Assembly (NCBI GenBank): GCA_025931335.1
Contig: JAICNG010000036.1
Coordinates: forward strand, 1 to 32,185
Direction: 5' to 3'
Origin: Gemmatimonadaceae bacterium
GTDB lineage: Bacteria > Gemmatimonadota > Gemmatimonadetes > Gemmatimonadales > Gemmatimonadaceae
Length of the DNA: 32,185 nucleotides
Shown here in pieces: positions 25,200 through 32,185 of the stretch. The position numbers and the translations under genes were made by a program. The notes beneath the pieces were generated by a model. The model saw nothing but the letters and a program-made list of their open reading frames with translations, ran no database searches and was not told the origin of the DNA. Positions within the stretch are counted from its first letter, which is position 1, and each line of letters starts with the position of its first letter.

Positions 25200-26531
25200 T
25201 CAGCGCTCGCCCGACGCGACAATCGAGCGGACCAGCTCACTCGCGGCATCCGCGCCCCGACGGATGTCGATCGCGGCCGGAGCGCCAAGGCGCAGCCACA
25301 CGCCCCCGCTGCCGGTGGTGAGCGCGGGGGGTTGCGGATGCAGGAACAGTCCCGAGGCGTCGATCGTGTCGATGGCCACGACCTCGCGCAGGTCGCCGAC
25401 ATCGCGCACTCGTGGCCCCGTGCGGGCCAATGCATCCTCGTAGGTGAGGGCGATGTCGGCGCGCAGAGGCGACATGCCAGGAAGGACCACCTGTCCGCCG
25501 ACGATGAGGACGTCGCTGGCGCCACCGCGGTTGCCCGGGAGCGATTCGTACGCATTCGGATTGACGCTGGCATAGCTGCCGGTTGCGATCGCATCGAGGG
25601 CGGCGAGCAGAGCCGCGACGTTGAGTGCGCGCAGCCGCTGCTTCTCCGGATCGTCAGGCAGCGCGCCGCTCTCGATGAGCACGGTACTCGTTCCCCACTG
25701 CTGCATCAGATCGCCAAAGGCGCGCGGATTGAAGGTGTCGTCGTATCGCGCGATACGCCCGGAAATCTCATCACCGAGGGTGTGCGCGATCACCGCGGCC
25801 ACCAGCCGGGCTCGGGCTCGCACGTCATCATAGCGGCGATCGTTGGAGAAGGGAGGCGCGAGGAGCGCGATGCCAACCTGTCTGCCGCGCGGTCCCGCGA
25901 GAACACGCGCGCCCTGATCGTGGAGGTTGAATCCAAAGTCCGGCCGAATGCGATCGCGCAGACCCTTCAGCGCCCGCCCCTCAGGCGTCGCCAGCTGCCG
26001 CGCATCACGATTGATGTCGATGCCGGCCGCGTTCTCCCGCTGAAAGAGCTCGGCCCCGTCCGGATTGAGCATCGGGACGAAGACGATCGTCAGTCGCTCC
26101 CGCAGCCGCTCCCGCAAGGGATCGCTTGTCGCCTCGGCGAGAAAACGAAAGATGTCCCCAAGGGCCATCGTCGCCGTGGCCTCGTCCCCGTGCATCTGAG
26201 ACCAGAGCAGCACGGTCGTAGATCCCGTGCCGAACGTGACCGACCGGATGGGTCGTCCCTGGAGCGACCGTCCCACCTCGTCGGTGCGTAATCCGCCCGA
26301 GGAGATGGAGGGCTGAATGGCCCGCCAATACACCTCCTGGCTGAAGCGCCGGCCGGTGATGGCGGCAACGCGATACTGCTCGGCGACTCGCAAGCCGTGC
26401 GACACCGGCAGCAGCGCGGCCGCGGGCGATGGAGCCCCGTTTGTGGCTGGTGCAGCGTTCGTCGCACAGGCGGCGATACCGGCGAGGAACAGGGTCGCGG
26501 GCCGAGATCGGAGAGATTGAAATCTTTTCAC
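25200..26531 (-). CDS. M14-type zinc carboxypeptidase-like lipoprotein
   Basis: The 443-residue protein has a lipoprotein signal with lipobox IAAC (C22) and an M14 metallocarboxypeptidase domain. Zinc ligands are H114 and E117 (MHGDE) and H204 (NLHDQG), the catalytic Glu is E287 (VLIESG), and NPDG and INRDAR fit the family. After about residue 320 a separate C-terminal region resembles an amidohydrolase-like beta part or an added sandwich; I cannot name it. It probably trims peptides or peptidoglycan fragments outside the cytoplasm. The start is GTG 26531, without a visible Shine-Dalgarno. It is divergent from the kinase gene (138 bases apart). Confidence 0.9.
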   Translation of the reverse strand: MKRFQSLRSRPATLFLAGIAACATNAAPATNGAPSPAAALLPVSHGLRVAEQYRVAAITGRRFSQEVYWRAIQPSISSGGLRTDEVGRSLQGRPIRSVTFGTGSTTVLLWSQMHGDEATATMALGDIFRFLAEATSDPLRERLRERLTIVFVPMLNPDGAELFQRENAAGIDINRDARQLATPEGRALKGLRDRIRPDFGFNLHDQGARVLAGPRGRQVGIALLAPPFSNDRRYDDVRARARLVAAVIAHTLGDEISGRIARYDDTFNPRAFGDLMQQWGTSTVLIESGALPDDPEKQRLRALNVAALLAALDAIATGSYASVNPNAYESLPGNRGGASDVLIVGGQVVLPGMSPLRADIALTYEDALARTGPRVRDVGDLREVVAIDTIDASGLFLHPQPPALTTGSGGVWLRLGAPAAIDIRRGADAASELVRSIVASGER

Positions 26532-26669
26532 AGGCGAGGGTTGACGACCTCATAAGTGTGCGTGGCGCCAAGCCGTTGCACCAGCACCGGCGACCGTATC
26601 CCCGCTGTGGGGTCATGCGTCCTCTATCGAGGCGGATTCGCCACCTCCTCGCCACCCATTCGCTCGCAA

Positions 26670-28093
<1,424 letters not shown>

Positions 28094-28097
<4 letters not shown>

Positions 28098-28843
28098 GCG
28101 ATCTGCAGTCCGAGGTGGAAAGTCCCGCTGTACCCCTCACCCACTTCCGCGACGTCCAGCATCAGCTGGTTGCCGTTGCGCCGGAAGATGCCGTCGCCCT
28201 CGTTTCGCACCGTACGCTGACCCTTGCTCACATACGGCTCACGCGCATGCACCCGATCCGTGAGCGCGTCGTCGAAGTAGAGCTGTGACGTGAACTCGTG
28301 GCCACGCGGTGCGGACGGCTCCGTCCGCACCTTGAAGTGCGTGTGGACGGTTCGCCCGCGGTACCAGCCCGGATAGATCGTCATGAAGCGTGCGGTCCCC
28401 GTGGCGTCGGTCACCTGATACCCGCGGAGAAAGAGCTGGCCGGTCGTGTCGAACGATGGGTCTCGCACTCCCGAGTACACGCCATCCGCATCGCACTGCC
28501 ACAGATCGACGCGCGCGCCGGGCAGCGGCGTGCACGCGCCGCCGGTTCCGATGCGTGACACCACGATCGCGATCTGCAGAGGCGCACCCCCCTTGATGGT
28601 GCCGTTCTCGGGATCGGATCGAATGTCGGAGCGATCGAGGCGGCCATCCACGAAGTACGGGCCCTCGGTTTGCTCCGGGCGAACGACGCACGACGGCAGC
28701 ACACTCCCGGCCGCCGCTCCGCCCTGTGCGACTTCGCGAGAAGGCCTGCATCCCGCGAGTGCCGCGATGCCCGAGGCGCCGAGGAGCGCGAGAATCTCCC
28801 GGCGTGAGAGCAGCCTGCCGACCTGAATGTCGTCGCGGTCCAT
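28094..28843 (-). CDS. Intradiol ring-cleavage dioxygenase, Tat-type lipoprotein
   Basis: The 249-residue protein has a twin-arginine-like signal (LSRREILALLG) followed by a lipobox LAGC (C32), so it is probably exported folded and lipid-anchored. The catalytic domain matches intradiol dioxygenases: EGPYFVDG, the beta-sandwich TPLPGARVDLWQCDADGVYSG and the iron ligands, likely Y123, Y161 (PGWYRGR), H167 and H169 (HTHF). These cleave catechols between the hydroxyls using Fe(III). Secreted members may attack aromatic compounds outside the cell; the substrate is unknown. The start at 28843 has a strong AGGAGG upstream. Divergent from the P450 by 60 bases, which suggests a shared control region. 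Confidence 0.93.
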
Positions 28844-28903
28844 GGTCCTCCTGGCAAAGGCGGTCGTTCGGGCACAAACTGTGGTCGTCGCCGCGAATCC
28901 GCC

Positions 28904-30250
28904 ATGCCAGCCCTGCGCCGCCCGCCCGGCCCCAAAGGCCACTTCCTCCTCGGCAACCTGCCCGAGCTGGGCAGCGACATCCTCGAGCTCTTCGCGTCAT
29001 GCGCGCGCGAGCATGGGGAGGTCGCCTTCCTGAGCCTCGCGGGATGGCCGGCGTTCGTGCTCAGCAATCCCGAGCACATCGAGCAGGTCCTGGTGACCGA
29101 CCACAAGAACTTCATCAAGCACACGTTCTTCTGGCGACACGTCCGGGGGATCTTCGGCAATGGGCTGCTCACCAGTGAGGGCGACTTCTGGCTTCGTCAG
29201 CGCCGTCTCGCGCAGCCGTCGTTCCACCGGGATCGCATCGCGGCCTATGGCGACGTGATGGTGAGCTACACCGAGCACGCCCTCGACCAGTGGCGAGACG
29301 GCGACACGCTCGACGTGCATCACGAGCTCATGCGTCTCACGCTGCTGATCGTCGCGAAGGTGCTCTTCGATGCCGACGTCGCGCAGGAAGTGGAAACGAT
29401 CGGCGGCGCGCTCGACGATGCGACGAAGGAGATCGCCTCTCGATTTCGCCGGCCCTTTCGCATTCCCGACGCGATTCCGATTCCCGGGAATCTCCGGTAC
29501 AAGCGGGCCGTTCGCCGGCTCGACGGCGTGGTCCATCGCATCATCGACCAGCATCGCGACCACGATGGGCGTGGGGACCTGCTCGGGATGCTCATGCAGG
29601 CGCGCGATGACGAGGGTCGTCCCATGACCACCGAGAAGCTCCGCGACGAGGCGATCACCATCCTTCTCGCCGGCCACGAGACGACGGCGATCGCACTGTC
29701 GTGGACGTGCTATCTGCTCTCGAAGCACCCGGCGGTGGCGGAGAACATCCACACGGAGCTCACCGAGGTTTTGGGGAGCACGCGGGCGCCGGCCGTCGCC
29801 GATCTGCCACGCCTGCGATTCACCGAGATGGTGGTCATGGAGGCGATGCGGCTCTATCCCCCGGCGTACGCGTTAGGCCGCGAAGCGGTGAACGATTGCC
29901 GCATCGCCGGCTACGAAGTCGCTGCGGGGACATCGATCTTCATCAGTCCCTGGGTCGTGCATCGCGATGCGCGCTGGTTCGATCGTCCCGAGGAATTCCT
30001 TCCGGAGCGGTGGGCGGGAAACGCGGCGCAGCGGTTGCCCAGGTTCGCCTATTTCCCCTTCGGCGGCGGTCCGCGCATCTGCATCGGGAACCGATTCGCG
30101 ATGATGGAAGCGGTGTTGCTCCTCGCCTGCATCGTGCGGCGATTCCGGCTGGTGCTGGATGACGAAAAGGGCGTAGCGCTGTTTCCGACGATCACGCTAC
30201 GCCCCGCGAACGGGATCAGGATGACGGTTCGTCGCCGACGCTCAGTCTGA
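28904..30250 (+). CDS. Cytochrome P450
   Basis: The 448-residue protein begins with a proline-rich PPGPKG segment and has no membrane anchor. Hallmarks are AGHETT in the I helix (256-261), the ExxR pair E313/R316, an FDRPEEFLPERW stretch and the haem loop FPFGGGPRICIG (384-395) with C393 as haem thiolate. It resembles bacterial P450s of the CYP4/CYP110-like clan that oxidise fatty acids or terpenoids; the substrate is not inferable. No redox partner gene is adjacent. Its end overlaps the convergent small basic protein by nine bases. Confidence 0.95.
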   Translation: MPALRRPPGPKGHFLLGNLPELGSDILELFASCAREHGEVAFLSLAGWPAFVLSNPEHIEQVLVTDHKNFIKHTFFWRHVRGIFGNGLLTSEGDFWLRQRRLAQPSFHRDRIAAYGDVMVSYTEHALDQWRDGDTLDVHHELMRLTLLIVAKVLFDADVAQEVETIGGALDDATKEIASRFRRPFRIPDAIPIPGNLRYKRAVRRLDGVVHRIIDQHRDHDGRGDLLGMLMQARDDEGRPMTTEKLRDEAITILLAGHETTAIALSWTCYLLSKHPAVAENIHTELTEVLGSTRAPAVADLPRLRFTEMVVMEAMRLYPPAYALGREAVNDCRIAGYEVAAGTSIFISPWVVHRDARWFDRPEEFLPERWAGNAAQRLPRFAYFPFGGGPRICIGNRFAMMEAVLLLACIVRRFRLVLDDEKGVALFPTITLRPANGIRMTVRRRRSV

Positions 30251-30613
30251 GCGTTTCTTTCGCGGCAGACCGCCCCGTCCTCTCGTCGTGTTGTCCGCGC
30301 GGTGCGAGCGGCTTCCGGTGACGCCGTGAAGGTTGCCGGTGTTGTCACTCGGTCCATCGCCGGTCTTCCCGTGCTGATGGTCCTTCGCGAACCGTGTGCG
30401 CTCGCTGTTCTTTTCCCCTTCATCATGCTGTTGACGATCTTCGACGAGGCGGCGCTTGCCTTCTCGCGCGGCCCGTACGCGTTTGCGCTCGACGATTTCC
30501 TTGACTGGCTCTGCCGGTGGCGCCTCGTGCAGCTGCTCGACGAAGCGCGCGTGCGTACGCGGCCCGTGTTGCCCTTCGGCGTGCATCGATCGCGGGTCTC
30601 TACGCTTGCCCAT
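30242..30613 (-). CDS. Small basic hydrophilic protein, unknown
   Basis: The 123-residue product starts MGKRRDPRSMHAEGQ and is very rich in Arg, Lys, His, Glu and Gln, with no hydrophobic core, so it is probably disordered or nucleic-acid binding. It contains QLHEAPPAEPVKEIVERKR and ends LPRKKRSD. A GGGAGGACAT lies just upstream: it fits ATG 30613 with 10 bases spacing, or GTG 30619 with four. I favour a real gene because of this Shine-Dalgarno and the coherent charge pattern, which differs from the antisense reading of the same bases. It lies 183 bases downstream of the phosphofructokinase on the same strand. Confidence 0.55.
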   Translation of the reverse strand: MGKRRDPRSMHAEGQHGPRTHARFVEQLHEAPPAEPVKEIVERKRVRAAREGKRRLVEDRQQHDEGEKNSERTRFAKDHQHGKTGDGPSDNTGNLHGVTGSRSHRADNTTRGRGGLPRKKRSD

Positions 30614-30705
30614 GTCCACATGTCCTCCCGATGGTGCGTCAGATGAGGACGACACCTTCAACATCGGGGCCACGGACTGCCGGAATGGCCCAATGAAGAA
30701 ACACG

Positions 30706-30792
30706 GGCGCTGGAATAGCGCTGGGAAAAGCGCTGGAGAAGCGCTAACAAATCCCAGCGCGTTTCCAGCGCTCTCAGCGCTTGTTCAGCGCC
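30706..30792. repeat. AGCGCT-based long imperfect palindrome
   Basis: About eight AGCGC/GGCGC units spaced 9-16 bases apart fill this stretch. Units in the left half read GCGCTGG with AA-rich spacers; units in the right half are the reverse complement. The left half and the reverse complement of the right half align over about 40 bases as GGCGCTGRAYARGCGCTGRG with a small gap, around a loop near AACAAAT. It lies immediately downstream of the minus-strand phosphofructokinase stop, so it could end or protect that mRNA. Confidence 0.8.
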
Positions 30793-30796
30793 GCCG

Positions 30797-31984
30797 CTAG
30801 TCGCTCGTCATGATGAATAGCGGCGCCCCGTCGAACTCGTAGATCGGCCGCAATCGCTCGGTGTTGTAGTACTTCTTGACGTCGACCACTTTCTTCTCCG
30901 ACGTCACGCTCGTGATCGGCACGCTGTCGTAGACGCCGCGGTGGATGCTGACGAGACGGCCGTATTGCTTCTTCAGCACCAGCTGCAGGGCGAGATTGCC
31001 GAAGGCCATCGGCACGATCGAGTCGAGCGCGTCGGGATCGCCGGAGCGAACGAGGTAGCCGAGTCGCTGGTTGACGACGTCGATGCGCCGGCCCCTGTTG
31101 TATTTCGGTGAGTACTCCTTGAGCGCCGCGGCGATCTTATCCCCCACGCCACCGAGCTTCTTGTGACCGAACATGTCGGTCTCTTCGCTCTCGAAGCTCA
31201 TTCCCTCGTGCGCGCTGAGACTCGCGCCCTCGGATACCAGCGCCACCGAATACTTGCTCGTGTGCCGGTTGTGGTCATAGACCATGAGCTCGGTGAGCTG
31301 CTCGACGTCGGCCGCGTACTCGGGGATGAGACAGCGATCGGCCGCGCCGGCCATCGTTGGGAGTAGTGCGGTGAACCCGGCATATCGGCCAAAGACTTCG
31401 ATTACCAGAAAGCGCTCGTGCGACCCCGCCGACGTCCGCAGCCGGTGCGTGAGCTCGATCGTCCGGGTGACGCAGGTGCTGAACCCGATGCAGTAGTCGG
31501 TGCCGTAGACGTCGTTGTCCATCGTCTTCGGGATCGCGACGACGTGCATCCCTTCGTCGTGCAGGCGCTTGCCGTAGCTGAGCGTGTCGTCGCCGCCGAT
31601 GGGGATGAGCGCGTCCACGCCGATGTGCTCGAGATTCTTGAGCACGTCGGGCGTCACGTCGTTGACGTCGGCGTCATAACCGCTCAGGTGTGCGGGCACG
31701 CGGGCGCGCGGCAGGTGGCTCGGCCGGGTGCGCGACGTGTGGAGGAACGTGCCGCCGGTGCGACCGGCGCGATTCACGATCGCCTCCGAGAGCTCTTGTA
31801 CGCTCTCGCTATTGTCCACGCCCTTCTCCCGACTGTAGTCGACGAGACCCGCCCATCCGCGGCGAATGCCGACGACGCGGTATCCTTCCCGCAGCGCGCG
31901 GATGGTGATCGCCCGGATCGCGGGGTTCAAACCGGGGACGTCACCGCCGCCGGTGAGGATCGCGATGGTTCCCTTGGCAGGCAT
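30797..31984 (-). CDS. pfp: 6-phosphofructokinase, predicted pyrophosphate-dependent
   Basis: The 395-residue protein phosphorylates fructose 6-phosphate. The first nucleotide/phosphate loop is LTGGGDVPGLN. Two residues that decide the phosphoryl donor point to pyrophosphate: GGDDTL has D133 where ATP-dependent enzymes have Gly (GGDGS), and IPKTMDND has K153 where they have Gly, with catalytic D156 kept. The Asp blocks the ATP alpha-phosphate and the Lys binds pyrophosphate in the family. The reaction would then be reversible and energy-saving. No Shine-Dalgarno is visible before the ATG at 31984. Both flanks hold GCGCT repeat structures. Confidence 0.92.
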   Translation of the reverse strand: MPAKGTIAILTGGGDVPGLNPAIRAITIRALREGYRVVGIRRGWAGLVDYSREKGVDNSESVQELSEAIVNRAGRTGGTFLHTSRTRPSHLPRARVPAHLSGYDADVNDVTPDVLKNLEHIGVDALIPIGGDDTLSYGKRLHDEGMHVVAIPKTMDNDVYGTDYCIGFSTCVTRTIELTHRLRTSAGSHERFLVIEVFGRYAGFTALLPTMAGAADRCLIPEYAADVEQLTELMVYDHNRHTSKYSVALVSEGASLSAHEGMSFESEETDMFGHKKLGGVGDKIAAALKEYSPKYNRGRRIDVVNQRLGYLVRSGDPDALDSIVPMAFGNLALQLVLKKQYGRLVSIHRGVYDSVPITSVTSEKKVVDVKKYYNTERLRPIYEFDGAPLFIMTSD

Positions 31985-31997
31985 GGGAGCTAAAAAA

Positions 31998-32033
31998 GGC
32001 GATAAGGGCGCTTACGGCGCTAGGGGCGCTGAA
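31998..32033 (+). repeat. Four 9-base tandem repeats upstream of the phosphofructokinase
   Basis: GGCGATAAG, GGCGCTTAC, GGCGCTAGG and GGCGCTGAA follow without gaps at 31998, 32007, 32016 and 32025. The array begins 13 bases before the minus-strand ATG, so it is in the promoter or 5' leader of that gene. Its GGCGCT core is also the unit of the palindrome at 30706-30792. Confidence 0.75.
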
Positions 32034-32040
32034 GGAGGGG

Positions 32041-32068
32041 TCAGGAGTCAGGAGTCAGGGGTCAGGGG
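32041..32068 (+). repeat. Four 7-base tandem repeats TCAGGRG
   Basis: TCAGGAG, TCAGGAG, TCAGGGG and TCAGGGG lie end to end. They resemble the heptanucleotide short tandem repeats known from cyanobacteria in length and composition. Confidence 0.85.
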
Positions 32069-32075
32069 TGGAAAG

Positions 32076-32144
32076 GGGCCGCCGCGCGTCGCGCGGCCGG
32101 CCCGCAACAGATGTGCGGGGCAGCATCGCTGCCGCGCCGTTGCG
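32076..32144. repeat. Series of GC-rich hairpins between inverted heptamer arrays
   Basis: The first hairpin pairs GGGCC-GCCGCGCG (32076-32088) with CGCGCGGC-c-GGCCC (32090-32103): 13 pairs with one bulge and a one-base centre, so a cruciform or very tight RNA stem. The second has an outer stem CGCAAC (32104-32109) with GTTGCG (32139-32144) and an inner GGCAGC/GCTGCC stem around ATC. No gene is seen in 31985-32185. Confidence 0.7.
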
Positions 32145-32153
32145 TCCCTGAAT

Positions 32154-32181
32154 CCAGACACCAGACCCCAGACTCCTGACA
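32154..32181 (-). repeat. Inverted 7-base repeat array, partner of 32041-32068
   Basis: CCAGACA, CCAGACC, CCAGACT and CCTGACA lie end to end. Read on the minus strand they begin TGTCAGG and continue TCTGGGG, TCTGGTG, TCTGG, i.e. the same TCNGGNG pattern as the array at 32041-32068 in opposite orientation. Confidence 0.75.
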
Positions 32182-32185
32182 CCAA

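Noticed and set aside
30302-30646. 114-codon plus-strand frame after the P450 gene
   Set aside because: It contains a hydrophobic stretch (LAVLFPFIMLLTIFDEAALAF), but has no Shine-Dalgarno and lies opposite the better supported small basic gene. It remains a weaker alternative.
32041-32181. CRISPR array
   Set aside because: Units are 7 bases long and contiguous, with no spacers of 30 or more bases, and no cas gene is present.

Overview
The window is GC-rich (about two thirds G+C by eye) with dense coding and many four-base ATGA overlaps. The best guess for its source is a Gemmatimonadota-like soil or freshwater bacterium. Grounds are the base composition, a lipoprotein whose mature N-terminus reads C-DDDPTGP, large secreted ThuA/PQQ-dehydrogenase/cytochrome c proteins, and a recurring heptamer CCTAACG/CGTTAGG. 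The phylum is an inference, not shown by a marker gene.

Layout. 1-2192: 3' part of a secreted six-hairpin glycosidase with FN3 and CBM35-like domains. 2509-4454: a two-gene unit, a radical SAM/SPASM enzyme and a NeuD-like left-handed beta-helix acyltransferase fused to an NRPS-type carrier domain. 4526-4930 (-): a four-helix membrane protein. 5079-6755: ettA. 6856-10296: a 1146-residue ThuA/sugar dehydrogenase/PKD/cytochrome c protein. 10321-12481: a TetR regulator divergent from two membrane-protein genes (the second ABA4-like), with two near-perfect operator palindromes between them. 12650-14093: VOC protein and exported alpha/beta hydrolase. 14212-14718: small lipoprotein.

14794-22248 is the centrepiece: a complete histidine operon, hisG-D-C-H-A-B-F-N-IE, with all genes overlapping. 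It is preceded by a His-rich leader peptide and a strong intrinsic terminator, i.e. a ribosome-mediated attenuator. The nine genes cover every step from PRPP and ATP to histidine, including an inositol-monophosphatase-type histidinol-phosphatase. Overlap continues into a membrane metallophosphoesterase and a YghZ-type aldo/keto reductase, then two small genes end at 25187.

25200-26531 (-): M14 carboxypeptidase-like lipoprotein. 26670-28097: zinc-ribbon Ser/Thr kinase with a C-terminal PEGA domain. 28094-28843 (-): Tat-type intradiol dioxygenase lipoprotein. 28904-30250: cytochrome P450. 30242-30613 (-): small basic protein. 30797-31984 (-): phosphofructokinase with the residues of the pyrophosphate-dependent type. 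Both flanks of this last gene carry unusual short-repeat structures: an AGCGCT-based long palindrome downstream, and 9-base plus 7-base tandem repeats with hairpins upstream.

No rRNA, tRNA, CRISPR array, transposase, integrase or phage gene was seen. The observations most worth following are the histidine attenuator, whose leader peptide may be translated from a leaderless transcript, the acyltransferase-carrier fusion next to the radical SAM enzyme, and the repeat structures around the phosphofructokinase.
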